A program made the translations under genes and the position numbers. Below the pieces are notes generated by a model. It searched no databases. It worked only from the letters and a program-made list of their open reading frames with translations, and was not told the DNA's origin. 64,000 nt of DNA. Source: Mycobacterium scrofulaceum. GTDB lineage: Bacteria; Actinomycetota; Actinomycetes; Mycobacteriales; Mycobacteriaceae. Positions 7,953 to 16,910 of this stretch are shown piece after piece. Location of the stretch: NCBI RefSeq assembly GCF_002086735.1, contig NZ_MVIJ01000011.1:62001-126000 (forward strand). Reading direction: 5' to 3'. How positions within the stretch are numbered: the first letter of the stretch is position 1; each line of letters opens with the position of its first letter.

Positions 7953-8603
7953 CTATTCGGGCCAGCTGTTGTCAAGGATCGTGTCGACGAAGTCGACACG
8001 CTCGAAGGCGGGATCGAAGTGCGCCAGCACGTCGGCGTTCATGGTGCCGGCGGTGGTCAGCGGGCGGTGCTTCATCCCGTCGTTGAAAGCCGCGAGGATG
8101 CGGTTCTTGAAATCGGGGCGCGGGTGGGCGGCCGTCACCGCCGCGAGGGCATCGGGCGCCAGGGAGTCGCGGCCGACGCCGACCACGTCCACCTCGACAC
8201 CGGCCTGCAGCAGAGCGATCTCGGGGTCGAGGAACTCCGGGACGCCGGGCGTGGTGTGCAACGCGATCCCGAGCCACACCTTGACGGCGTCGGCCGCGTC
8301 GACGCCACGGGTGGTCAGGAAGTCGCGGGCCGCGTTCGCCCCGTCGACCTCGAAGCGGATCGTGGAGCTGCGGTAGCGCTCCGTGAGCCCGATGTCGTGG
8401 AACATCGCCCCGACGTAGAGCAACTCCAGGTCCGGCCGCAGCCCGCGGCGCGCGCCCTGCAGCGCGCCGAACAGGAACACCCGGCGCGAATGGTTGAACA
8501 ACAGGTCGTCCTCGACGTCGCGGATGAACTCGGTGGCCTCGCGCGCCAACGGCGAGTCGGGGATGCGGATGCCGGCGATGATTTCGGTGGACTGAGTGGT
8601 CAT
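7953..8603 (-). CDS. HD-domain hydrolase, cyanamide hydratase-like
   Basis: 216 residues. The metal-binding HD signature is present: first His in FNHSRRVFLFG, the HD pair in MFHDIGLTERY, a third His in LGIALHTTPGVPEF and an Asp in VEVDVVGVG. The compact layout with HSxRV and FHDIGL resembles the small HD hydrolases related to cyanamide or formamide hydratases; that specific function is only a suggestion. Start ATG 8603; a GTG/ATG a few codons earlier is possible. First gene of the minus operon, 74 bp from the divergent AraC regulator. Confidence 0.82.
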   Translation of the reverse strand: MTTQSTEIIAGIRIPDSPLAREATEFIRDVEDDLLFNHSRRVFLFGALQGARRGLRPDLELLYVGAMFHDIGLTERYRSSTIRFEVDGANAARDFLTTRGVDAADAVKVWLGIALHTTPGVPEFLDPEIALLQAGVEVDVVGVGRDSLAPDALAAVTAAHPRPDFKNRILAAFNDGMKHRPLTTAGTMNADVLAHFDPAFERVDFVDTILDNSWPE

Positions 8604-8677
8604 GACCGTTAGTGTGCGACCTTCCCGGCCCTCCGACCGTGGGTGTTCGCGCCGTCCTGTCCACAGAAAGCGACACA

Positions 8678-9658
8678 ATGTCTTGCGTGGGTGAAGCGGG
8701 AGCGCGTTCGCGGACGGTGGTGATCGTCGTCTTCGACGACGTGACGCTGCTGGACGTCGCGGGGGCCGGCGAGGTGTTCGTCGAAGCCAACCGGTTCGGC
8801 GCCGACTACCGGCTCAAAATCGCGTCGGTGGGCGGGCAGGACGTGACGACGTCGATCGGGACCCGACTGGGCGTGACTGACGACATTTCGTCGATCGAGT
8901 CGGCCGACACGGTGCTGGTGGCCGGCAGCGACCACCTCCCCGCGCGGGCGATCGATCCCGCCCTCGTCGAGGCGGTCAGGTCGGTCTCGGCACGGTCGCG
9001 GCGGACGGCATCCATTTGCACGGGGTCGTTCATCCTCGCGCAGGCCGGGCTGCTCAGCGGCCGGCGGGCCACCACGCACTGGCACGACACCCGGTTGCTG
9101 TCCCGGGCCTTCCCGGACGTCACCGTCGAGCCCGACGCGATCTTCGTCCGCGACGGCGAGGTCTTCACCTCGGCCGGCATCTCGTCGGGCATCGACCTGG
9201 CGCTGGCGCTGGTCGAGATGGATTACGGGACCGAACTGGTTCGCAACGTGGCCCGGTGGCTGGTGGTCTACCTGAAACGAGCGGGGGGCCAGTCGCAATT
9301 CTCGGTGTTGTTGGAGGCCGACCCGCCGCCCCAGTCGCCGCTGCGGGCGGTCATCGACGCGGTCGCCGCCAACCCGGCCGCGAACCACAGCGTGAAATCC
9401 CTTGCCGCGCGGGCGTCGCTGAGCACCCGTCAGCTCACCCGGCTCTTCCAATCCGAGCTGGGGATGACCCCGGCCCGTTACGTCGAGCTGGTTCGGATCG
9501 ACTTCGCCCGCGGCGCACTGGAATCCGGCCGATCCGTCAGCGAGACCGCGGGCATGGCCGGCTTCGGCAGCATCGAAACCCTGCGGCGGGTGTTCGTCAA
9601 CCACCTGGGCATCAGCCCGAAGGCCTATCGGGAGAGGTTCCGAACGGCCTACGCCTGA
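8678..9658 (+). CDS. GlxA-type transcriptional regulator (DJ-1/PfpI plus AraC HTH)
   Basis: 326 residues. The N-terminal half (about 10-190) is a DJ-1/PfpI-like domain with the nucleophile-elbow Cys in ASICTGSFILAQAG and THWHDT after it. The C-terminal half is an AraC double HTH (SVKSLAARASLSTRQLTRLF; then ETAGMAGFGSIETLRRVF, with MTPARYVELVRID and ISPKAYRERF). Proteins of this layout sense a small molecule through the DJ-1 domain. Start ATG 8678 is preferred; the upstream GTG at 8612 would overlap the divergent promoter. It very likely controls the adjoining HD/nitroreductase/cupin operon. Confidence 0.9.
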   Translation: MSCVGEAGARSRTVVIVVFDDVTLLDVAGAGEVFVEANRFGADYRLKIASVGGQDVTTSIGTRLGVTDDISSIESADTVLVAGSDHLPARAIDPALVEAVRSVSARSRRTASICTGSFILAQAGLLSGRRATTHWHDTRLLSRAFPDVTVEPDAIFVRDGEVFTSAGISSGIDLALALVEMDYGTELVRNVARWLVVYLKRAGGQSQFSVLLEADPPPQSPLRAVIDAVAANPAANHSVKSLAARASLSTRQLTRLFQSELGMTPARYVELVRIDFARGALESGRSVSETAGMAGFGSIETLRRVFVNHLGISPKAYRERFRTAYA

Positions 9659-9787
9659 GGATGGTCGACGTCCCGCCCGCGGGCCGCGCCGAGCGTGCGC
9701 AGAATGCCAGGCGTACCGGCGTGTCGCCGTACTGGGGGTACCTGCGCTTGCCGGGGGAACACGGACGCTCGCGGCGACTGAGGCGAG

Positions 9788-12778
9788 CTATTTGGTGTTG
9801 TTGTACTTGGTGATCGCGTCGTCCAGCCGCTGCAGCGCTGCGCCGTAGCCGGCGAAATCGCCCTTCTTCTGGGCGTCCTTGACCGCGCCCAGCGCCGCCT
9901 GGATCTCTTGCAGCGCAGCGGATTTCGCCGGCGACAGCGTCGTCGCACCGTCGGGAGCGGGCGGAACCGCCGCCGCGGGCGGCGACGGTGCTCCCGGCGT
10001 TCCCGCCGGCGCGGGCGGGGTGGCGGCGGGTGGGGCCGCCTGGGGGTTGCCGGCATCGGTCGGCTGGATGCCCGTCGCGGCCGCCCCGGCGCCGGGCCCG
10101 AAGAGCCCGGTCAGCGCGTCGCGCACGGTGGGGCCGTAGCCGATCTTGTCGTTGTACATCATCGCCACCCGGATCAACCGCGGATACGACGAGGCGGCGT
10201 CACTGGCCCCAGGGGAGGCGTAGACGGGTTCGACGTAGAGCAGGCCGCCCTGGCCCACCGGCAGGGTCAGCAGGTTGCCCCAGCGGATCCGGTTCTGGTT
10301 GTCGCGCCCGATCACGCCGAGGTCCTGGGACACCGCCGGATCGGTGGTGATGGCGTTGTTGGCCAGCTTCGGCCCGTTCACCTGACCGGGGATGGTCAGC
10401 ACGGTGATCCTGCCGTACGTCGCCGGGTCGGAGCTGGCGCTGATGTAGGCGGCCAGGTAGTCGCGCTTGAACCGGTTCATCGCGCTGGTCAGCTGATACG
10501 ACGCCGTATTGTCCTGCTTCGCAATGTTTTTCGCGACGATGTAGTACGGCGGCTGATAGCTGCTGGCTGTCGGGTTCGGGTCCAGCGGCACGTCCCAGAA
10601 ATCGGACGTGGAAAAGAACGTCACGGGGTCGTTGACGTGGTACTTGGCCAGCAGCATCCGCTGCACCTTGAACAGGTCCTCGGGGTAACGCAGGTGCTCG
10701 GCGAGTTCGGGGGTGATGTCGCTCTTCGGCTTGACCGTGCCGGGGAAGACCTGCATCCACGCCTTGAGCACCGGGTCCTGCTCGTCCTGCTGGTACAGCG
10801 TGACGGTGCCGTCGTAGGCGTCCACCGTCGCCTTGACCGAGTTGCGGATGTAGGACACCTGCTTGTCGGGCGCCAGCTTGTTGAACGCGACCTCGTTGGA
10901 GTCGGCGGTGGCCGATTCGAGCGAGGTGAGTTCGGAGTAGGGATAGTTGTCCAGCGTGGTGTAGCCGTCGATGATCCACACCAGTCGCTTGTTGACGATC
11001 GCCGGGTACACCGAGCTGTCGGTGGTCAGCCACGGCGCGACCGCCTCCACCCGCCGCGCCGGGTCGCGATTGAACAGGATCCGGCTGTTGGAGCCGATCA
11101 CGTTGGAGAACAAGAAGTTTCGCTCCGCGAATTTGGCGGCGAAGACACTGCGGGACAACCAGTCGCCGACGGGCACTCCCCCGAGCCCGGTGTAGGTGTA
11201 GTTCTTGGTGTCGGAGCTGGTCTCGTAGTCGTATTCGCGGTCGGCCCCGTTGCGCCCGACGATCGCGTAGTCGGCGGACGCGCTGGAAATGACGGGGCCG
11301 TAGTAGATACGCGGCTGGTCCAGCGGCGCCGGGCCGTCGGACACCACGTTGCCGTTGGCGCCGACGACGTTGACCAGGAATTCCGGGTAGCCGCCGTTTT
11401 GGTTGGGGTCGTTGGCTATTCCGCGCACCGTGTTGGCCGGCGAGGCGATGAACCCGTTGCCGTGGGTGTAGACGGTGTGCCGGTTGATCCAGTCCCGCTG
11501 GTTGTCGATCAGCCGGTCGGGGTTGAGTTCGCGGGCCGCGACGACGTAGTCGCGCAGCGCGCCGTTGCGGTCCAGGTACCGGTCGATGGACAGCTGGTCG
11601 GGGAAGTAGTAGAAGTTCTTGCCCTGCTGAAACTGGGTGAACGCCGGGCTGACGATGGTCGGGTCGAGCAGCCGGATGTTGGACGTGGTCGCCCGGTCGT
11701 CGGCCACCTGCTGCGCGGTGGCCTGCGTGTCGCCGGCGTAGGTGCGGTAGGTGACCACGTCCGACGTCAGCCCATACGCCTGCCGCGTGGCCCCGATGCT
11801 GCGGCTGATGTATTCGCTTTCCTTCTGCGCCGCATTGGGTTTGACGCTGATCTGTTCGACGATCATCGGCCACGCGGCGCCCACGATCAGTGAGGACAGC
11901 AGCAGCAACACCAGGCCGATGGCCGGGATCCGCAGGTCTTTCAGGACGATCGCGGAGAACACCGCGGCCGCGCAGATCAGCGCGATCGCCATCAGGATCA
12001 GCTTCGCCGGCAGCACCGCGTTGATGTCGGTGTACCCGGCGCCGGTGAACGGCTTGCCCCCGCGGGTGTGCGACAACAGCTCGTAGCGGTCCAGCCAGTA
12101 GGCGACCGCCTTGAGCAGCACCAGCATCCCCACCACGGTCACCAGCTGGATGCGGGCCGAGCGGCTCAGCGCGCCGGTACGGCCGGACAATCGGATCCCG
12201 CCAAAGATGTAGTGCGCCAACACGTTGGCCACGAACGCCAGGAAGACGGCCACGAACAGGTAGCTCAGCAGCAGCCGGTAGAACGGCAGGTCGAACGCGT
12301 AGAAGCCGAGGTCCTTGCCGAACTGCGGATCCCGGATGCCGAAGTCCCCGCCGTGCATGAACAGCTGGATGCGCACCCAGTAGCTCTGCGCGATGATGCC
12401 GGCCAGCAGGCCGACGGCGATCGGGACGCCGATGCCCACCAGCCGCAGCCGGGACAGGACGACGGCGCGGTAGCGGGCCACCGGATCGTTGTCGTTGCTC
12501 GGCACGAACACCGGGCGGGTGCGGTAGGCCACCGCAAGGCCGGCGAACACGATGCCGCCCACCAGCAGCCCGGCCACCAGGAAGACGATGAACCGGGTGA
12601 CCAGCACGGTGGTGAACACCGAGCGGTAGCCCAGCTCACCGAACCACAGCCAGTCCACGTACGCGTCGATCAGCCGGGGACCGGCGAGCAGCAAAGCGAT
12701 CACACCCAGCGCGATCAGGATCAAAATCCGGCTGCGCCGAGTCAGCTTCGGCATCCGTGCGGTGGGCCGCATCCCCAC
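9788..12778 (-). CDS. UPF0182 family large membrane protein (Rv3193c-like)
   Basis: 996 residues. The N-terminal third (to about residue 320) has around seven membrane segments; the remainder is a large extracytoplasmic domain ending in a proline/alanine-rich linker (residues about 895-955) and a short helical tail ([20 protein letters not shown]). The N-terminus [17 protein letters not shown] and [20 protein letters not shown] match the UPF0182 family. Function unknown. The start GTG 12778 has AGGGAG ahead. Back to back with the PDZ-Lon protease gene (gap 74 bp) in an arrangement conserved in mycobacteria. Confidence 0.93.
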   Translation of the reverse strand: MGMRPTARMPKLTRRSRILILIALGVIALLLAGPRLIDAYVDWLWFGELGYRSVFTTVLVTRFIVFLVAGLLVGGIVFAGLAVAYRTRPVFVPSNDNDPVARYRAVVLSRLRLVGIGVPIAVGLLAGIIAQSYWVRIQLFMHGGDFGIRDPQFGKDLGFYAFDLPFYRLLLSYLFVAVFLAFVANVLAHYIFGGIRLSGRTGALSRSARIQLVTVVGMLVLLKAVAYWLDRYELLSHTRGGKPFTGAGYTDINAVLPAKLILMAIALICAAAVFSAIVLKDLRIPAIGLVLLLLSSLIVGAAWPMIVEQISVKPNAAQKESEYISRSIGATRQAYGLTSDVVTYRTYAGDTQATAQQVADDRATTSNIRLLDPTIVSPAFTQFQQGKNFYYFPDQLSIDRYLDRNGALRDYVVAARELNPDRLIDNQRDWINRHTVYTHGNGFIASPANTVRGIANDPNQNGGYPEFLVNVVGANGNVVSDGPAPLDQPRIYYGPVISSASADYAIVGRNGADREYDYETSSDTKNYTYTGLGGVPVGDWLSRSVFAAKFAERNFLFSNVIGSNSRILFNRDPARRVEAVAPWLTTDSSVYPAIVNKRLVWIIDGYTTLDNYPYSELTSLESATADSNEVAFNKLAPDKQVSYIRNSVKATVDAYDGTVTLYQQDEQDPVLKAWMQVFPGTVKPKSDITPELAEHLRYPEDLFKVQRMLLAKYHVNDPVTFFSTSDFWDVPLDPNPTASSYQPPYYIVAKNIAKQDNTASYQLTSAMNRFKRDYLAAYISASSDPATYGRITVLTIPGQVNGPKLANNAITTDPAVSQDLGVIGRDNQNRIRWGNLLTLPVGQGGLLYVEPVYASPGASDAASSYPRLIRVAMMYNDKIGYGPTVRDALTGLFGPGAGAAATGIQPTDAGNPQAAPPAATPPAPAGTPGAPSPPAAAVPPAPDGATTLSPAKSAALQEIQAALGAVKDAQKKGDFAGYGAALQRLDDAITKYNNTK

Positions 12779-12852
12779 TGGCTACGCTCCCTGCTTGGTT
12801 GATCGACGGTGACAACTCTACGCATCGCGCGAACCGCGATCCGGGTCGAGCT

Positions 12853-13875
12853 TCAGCAGCTCGGCGCCTGACCCCCCGACGTGATCGCGTGCAGCGCGTC
12901 GACCGCCTGGCTGAGCGTGTCCACCTTCACCAGGCGCATGCCGGAGGGGTTGTCCGAGTTCGCCTCGTAGCAGTTCTTGGCCGGCACCAGGAACACGGTG
13001 GCGCCCGCGGCGTGGGCGGCGACCATCTTGTGCGTGATGCCGCCGATCTGACCCACCTTCCCATCGGCGGAGATGGTGCCGGTCCCCGCGATGAACTTCG
13101 ACCCGGTCAGGTCACCGGTGGTCAGCTTGTCGACCACCGCCAGGCTGAACATCAAGCCGGCGGACGGTCCGCCCACGTTGGCGAGGTTGAAGTCGACGAC
13201 GAACGGCGCCCAGGGCGCGGTGAGCACGGCGACCCCGAGGAAGCCGTAGTCGCGATCCTTGTTCGCGCCCAGCGTAATTTGCACGACGCCGGCCGGCTCG
13301 TTCTTGCGCCGGTAGTCGATCGTCACGGTCTGACCGGGTTTGGTGCCCTTCAGCAGCCCCGTGAACTGGTCGACGTCGGCGACCGGGGTGCCGTTGACCG
13401 CGTCGATCGCGTCGCCGCTCTTCAGCTTGCCGGCGGAGGGGCCCGGGTCGGTGACCTTGGCGACCGTCACCGCGGCCGGGTACTTCAGGTAGCCCAGCGC
13501 CGCATATTCGGCGCTGTCCTCCGACTCCTTGAAGTCCGCGGTGTTGGCCTTGTCGACCTCGTCGCGCGACTTGCCCGGCGGGTAGATCAGGTCGCGCGGT
13601 ACCAGCTGCTCCTGGCCCGAAAGCCACAGCGTCAGCGCCTCGCCCAGGGTCAGTTCGTCCCGCTGGGACACCGTGGTCATGTTCAGGTGCCCCGTGGTCG
13701 GATGCGTCGCGGTGCCCTCGATCGCCACCACCTGCTTGCCGTCGACCTCACCGAGCGTGTCGAAGGTGGGGCCGGGACCCAGGGAGACGAACGGCACCGT
13801 CACCACCGCGAGCAACACGCCGAAGACCAGGATCGGCACCAGCGCGACCATCAGGGTCAGAATCCGCCTGTTCAC
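12853..13875 (-). CDS. PDZ-containing Lon-type serine protease (Rv3194c-like)
   Basis: 340 residues: one N-terminal membrane anchor (about 5-30), a PDZ domain (about 125-215, with DPGPSAGKLKSGDAIDAVNG) and a C-terminal Lon/S16 protease domain. The catalytic Ser is in GGPSAGLMFSL and the Lys in GGITHKMVAAH, giving the Ser-Lys dyad. The active site faces outside, so it should cleave envelope proteins. Start GTG 13875 (VNRRILTL); longer upstream starts would run into the divergent zincin gene. The substrate is unknown; the neighbouring zincin and UPF0182 protein are candidate partners. Confidence 0.92.
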   Translation of the reverse strand: MNRRILTLMVALVPILVFGVLLAVVTVPFVSLGPGPTFDTLGEVDGKQVVAIEGTATHPTTGHLNMTTVSQRDELTLGEALTLWLSGQEQLVPRDLIYPPGKSRDEVDKANTADFKESEDSAEYAALGYLKYPAAVTVAKVTDPGPSAGKLKSGDAIDAVNGTPVADVDQFTGLLKGTKPGQTVTIDYRRKNEPAGVVQITLGANKDRDYGFLGVAVLTAPWAPFVVDFNLANVGGPSAGLMFSLAVVDKLTTGDLTGSKFIAGTGTISADGKVGQIGGITHKMVAAHAAGATVFLVPAKNCYEANSDNPSGMRLVKVDTLSQAVDALHAITSGGQAPSC

Positions 13876-13969
13876 GCCGATTACACTAGACGGAGCCCGC
13901 GGCGCCGGTTCAGCCACAAGCTGACCCGAGACCGCCCGGCCGGTTCCGCCGGTGAGTACCGTTGACGGT

Positions 13970-15313
13970 ATGGCTGACCTGCCTTTCGGCTTCTCCCCAG
14001 GGGAAGACCCCGACAAACCCGGGAAGAAAGATCCCAATTCGGGCTCCGGCGGCTCCGACCCGTTCGGCGCATTCGGCATGGGCGACCTGGGACAGATCTT
14101 CACCCAGCTGGGCCAGATGTTTTCCAGCGCGGGCACCGTGATGGCCGGGGGCGAGACGTCCGGACCGGTCAACTACGAGCTGGCGCGCCGGGTGGCCACG
14201 AACTCGATCGGGTTCGTCGCGCCCATCCCGGCCACCACGCACTCGGCGATCGCCGACGCCGTGCACCTGGCCGAGACCTGGCTGGACGGCGCCACGGCGC
14301 TGCCGGCCGGCACCACCAAGGCGGTGGGCTGGACCCCGGCCGACTGGGTCGACAACAGCCTGCAGACTTGGAAGCGGCTGTGCGACCCGATGGCAGAACA
14401 GATTTCGACGGTGTGGGCGTCGTCGCTGCCCGAGGAGGCCAAGAGCATGGCCGGCCCGCTGATGGCGGTGATGTCGCAGATGGGCGGCATGGCCTTCGGC
14501 TCCCAGCTGGGCCAGGCGCTGGGCCGGTTGTCCCGTGAGGTGTTGACCTCGACCGACATCGGCCTGCCGCTGGGGCCCAAGGGTGTCGCCGCCGTCCTGC
14601 CCGACGCCCTGGAGTCGTTCGCCGCCGGGCTCGAACAGCCCCGCAGCGAGATCCTGACGTTCCTGGCCGCCCGCGAGGCCGCCCACCACCGGCTGTTCAG
14701 CCACGTGCCCTGGCTGTCGAGCCAGGTGCTCGGCGCCGTCGAGGCCTACGCGCGGGGCATGCAGATCGACATGAGCGGGATCGAGGAGCTGGCCCGCGAC
14801 TTCAACCCGGCGACGCTGTCCGACCCGGCGGCCATCGAAAACCTCTTGGGACATGGTGTTTTCGAGCCGAAGGCCACCCCGGCGCAGACGCAGGCGCTGG
14901 AGCGCCTGGAGACGCTGCTCGCGCTGATCGAGGGCTGGGTGCAGGTGGTGGTGACCGCGGCCCTGGGCGATCGGATACCGGGCGCGGCCGCGCTCAGCGA
15001 GACGCTGCGCCGCCGCCGCGCCACCGGCGGTCCGGCCGAGCAGACCTTTGCGACGCTGGTGGGCCTGGAGCTGCGGCCCCGCAAGATGCGGGAAGCCGCC
15101 GCGCTGTGGGAACGCCTCACCGAGGCCGCCGGCGTGGACGCCCGAGACGCCATCTGGCAACACCCCGACCTGCTGCCCGACGCCGAGGACCTCGACGAGC
15201 CGGCCGGCTTCATCGACCGGGTCATCGGCGGCGATACCAGCGGCATCGACGAGGCGATCGCCAAGCTCGAGGAAAATCCCGAGGACCCGGGCGCCGGCCC
15301 GGTGAATGGCTGA
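13970..15313 (+). CDS. Zincin-like metalloprotease, DUF2342 family (Rv3195-like)
   Basis: 447 residues. A low-complexity Gly/Pro/Asp-rich N-terminus (to about 35) precedes a helical domain; the family signature AAREAAHHRLFSHVPWL contains the E-x2-H-H metal site, followed by MSGIEELARDFNP and ALIEGWVQVVV. DUF2342 proteins are annotated as zinc-dependent metalloproteases, but the substrate is unknown. Start ATG 13970 (MADLPFGF); the 5' end is divergent from the PDZ-Lon gene by 94 bp. No signal peptide, so it should be cytoplasmic. Confidence 0.88.
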   Translation: MADLPFGFSPGEDPDKPGKKDPNSGSGGSDPFGAFGMGDLGQIFTQLGQMFSSAGTVMAGGETSGPVNYELARRVATNSIGFVAPIPATTHSAIADAVHLAETWLDGATALPAGTTKAVGWTPADWVDNSLQTWKRLCDPMAEQISTVWASSLPEEAKSMAGPLMAVMSQMGGMAFGSQLGQALGRLSREVLTSTDIGLPLGPKGVAAVLPDALESFAAGLEQPRSEILTFLAAREAAHHRLFSHVPWLSSQVLGAVEAYARGMQIDMSGIEELARDFNPATLSDPAAIENLLGHGVFEPKATPAQTQALERLETLLALIEGWVQVVVTAALGDRIPGAAALSETLRRRRATGGPAEQTFATLVGLELRPRKMREAAALWERLTEAAGVDARDAIWQHPDLLPDAEDLDEPAGFIDRVIGGDTSGIDEAIAKLEENPEDPGAGPVNG

Positions 15314-15473
15314 TTGTCGCGGCCAACCCATTCGACGAAAGCACGGACGCACAACGCAATTCGCGTGCAGTGCACGGCTGCGCGATGCCCGGCTCAGGTC
15401 GCTCACCGCGGCCCGGTGCACTAAACTAGCAACGCGGTGCTGGCTAACGGACGCTAGATTTTTAGGTGGGGAA

Positions 15474-15701
15474 ATGCGCAAACAACCAATCATCGCTGCG
15501 GGGCTCGCGACAGTCGCCCTGGCGTTCGGCGCGGGGGTCGCGCAAGCGGATCCGGCTCCGGACCCCAATGATCCCGGCAACGAGGCCAACTGGCCGTGCG
15601 GCGTGACGGTCGGACCGGTCACCACGACGAACGGAACGGTCATCGGAATACGCGGCGGCAAACCGTGCCCACCGCCGCCCCCACCGGCCGAACAACCCTG
15701 A
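15474..15701 (+). CDS. Small secreted protein, Pro-rich C-terminus
   Basis: 75 residues. A signal peptide MRKQPIIAAGLATVALAFGA with probable cleavage after AQA (GVAQA-DPAP) leaves a mature chain of about 48 residues containing NWPCGVTVGPVTTTNG, a single CPP further on, and the tail PPPPPPPAEQP. The two mature cysteines could form a disulfide. Start ATG 15474 follows GGTGGGGA. It sits between the zincin and the ocin-ThiF-like gene. No family recognised; many mycobacterial secreted proteins of this size share this look. Confidence 0.75.
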   Translation: MRKQPIIAAGLATVALAFGAGVAQADPAPDPNDPGNEANWPCGVTVGPVTTTNGTVIGIRGGKPCPPPPPPAEQP

Positions 15702-15814
15702 CGGTCACGGCCCGTCCAAGCTTGGCGGCAACGTGCGGGCTCTTGATCCTCGGGCCGCGGTGCTGTGGATAACTGACCGGGCCCACCGCGCCCGGCGTGG
15801 CACAGTCGGCGTCC

Positions 15815-16651
15815 ATGCCGCAGACTCTCTACGCGCTGGACCCGGCGATGCCGGTGTTGTTGCGGCCAGACGGCGCGGTCCAGGTGGGCTGGGATCCGCG
15901 CCGCGCCGTGCTGGTCCGTCCACCTACGGGCCTGGCGGCCGCGGGGCTGGCCGCCCTGCTGCGGTCGATGCGGTCGCCGACGCCATTACCGGAACTCCAG
16001 CGGCGCGCCGCCGACCGCGGCTTGCGGGACGCCGGGAGGCTGAACGACCTGGTCGCCCGGCTGGTCGGTGCCGGCGTGGCGGCCGAATGCGCGAAGTCCC
16101 GCGGTAGGGCGCCGTCCATCCGGATCCACGGCCGCGGCCCGCTCTCGGAGCTGCTCGTCGAGGCGCTGCGCTGCTCGGGCGCCCGGATCGCCCACAGCCG
16201 CCAACCCCACGCCGCCGTGACCGCCGGCGCCGTCGACCTGGTCGTGCTGGCCGACTACCTGGTCGCGGATCCGCGCGTGGTCCGCGACCTGCACGCCCAG
16301 GGCGTCCCGCACCTGCCGGTCCGGGTCCGCGACGGCGTCGGGCTGGTCGGCCCGCTCGTCATCCCGGGCACGACGAGCTGCCTGACGTGCGCCGACCTGC
16401 ATCGGCGGGACCGCGACGCGGCGTGGCCGGCCATCTCGGCGCAGCTGCGGGAAACCATCGGGGTCGCCGACCGTGCCACCCTGCTGGCGACTGCCGCGCT
16501 GGCGCTCAGCCAGGTCAACCGGGTGATCGCCGCCGTGCGGCAGCAGGAGGCGGTACCGCCCCAAACGCTGAACGCCACACTGGAATTCGATCTCGGCGCG
16601 GGTGCCATCGTCGCGCGGCAATGGACCCGGCACCCGCTGTGCGCCTGCTGA
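15815..16651 (+). CDS. Ocin-ThiF-like / TOMM leader-binding-like protein (Rv3196-like)
   Basis: 278 residues. The middle (VRVRDGVGLVGPLVIPGTTS then CLTCADLHRRDRDAAWP) is the signature of the E1-like proteins that assist cyclodehydratases in thiazole/oxazole peptide synthesis. The Cys pair CLTC and the terminal pair in HPLCAC look like a four-Cys zinc site. The N-terminal part (PVLLRPDGAVQVGWDP...) resembles the peptide-clasp region. No YcaO cyclodehydratase is nearby, so a RiPP role is unproven. Start ATG 15815; GTG 15797 (six codons earlier) is an alternative. Confidence 0.72.
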   Translation: MPQTLYALDPAMPVLLRPDGAVQVGWDPRRAVLVRPPTGLAAAGLAALLRSMRSPTPLPELQRRAADRGLRDAGRLNDLVARLVGAGVAAECAKSRGRAPSIRIHGRGPLSELLVEALRCSGARIAHSRQPHAAVTAGAVDLVVLADYLVADPRVVRDLHAQGVPHLPVRVRDGVGLVGPLVIPGTTSCLTCADLHRRDRDAAWPAISAQLRETIGVADRATLLATAALALSQVNRVIAAVRQQEAVPPQTLNATLEFDLGAGAIVARQWTRHPLCAC

Positions 16652-16654
16652 AAG

Positions 16655-16828
16655 CTAGCCCAGCCGCCCCTGTTCCGGGACGTTCGCCGACACCGACTCG
16701 TATGCCGTGGCGAGCTCGTGCAGGACCTCAGCGGTCAAGGTGCCGTCGTTGCGGTGTCTGTCCAGCGTCTCGATGATCGCCCGGAACAGGGAGTCCGCCG
16801 CGTCGTGCTGCGATTGCTTTGCTGCCAT
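16655..16828 (-). CDS. Small conserved helical protein
   Basis: 57 residues, MAAKQSQHDAADSLFRAIIE... ending ANVPEQGRLG, predicted all-helical with charged faces (AIIETLDRHRNDGTLTAEVL then HELATAYESV). No family recognised. It is convergent with the ocin-ThiF-like gene (3 bp apart) and divergent from the ABC1 kinase. The coding pattern is convincing for its size, but the start could be TTG 16837. Function unknown. Confidence 0.6.
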   Translation of the reverse strand: MAAKQSQHDAADSLFRAIIETLDRHRNDGTLTAEVLHELATAYESVSANVPEQGRLG

Positions 16829-16910
16829 GGGAGACAACCTAGGGCGCCGCGCCGCCGGCCGCCCGGCGGCGGGGTGTTGCGAAGATCAAGCGCGAGCGGG
16901 GCCGGCCGTC

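Noticed and set aside
9908..11893. Plus-strand frame of about 660 codons opposite the UPF0182 gene.
   Set aside because: No domain, biased composition, and no plausible ribosome site; the minus-strand protein is clearly conserved.
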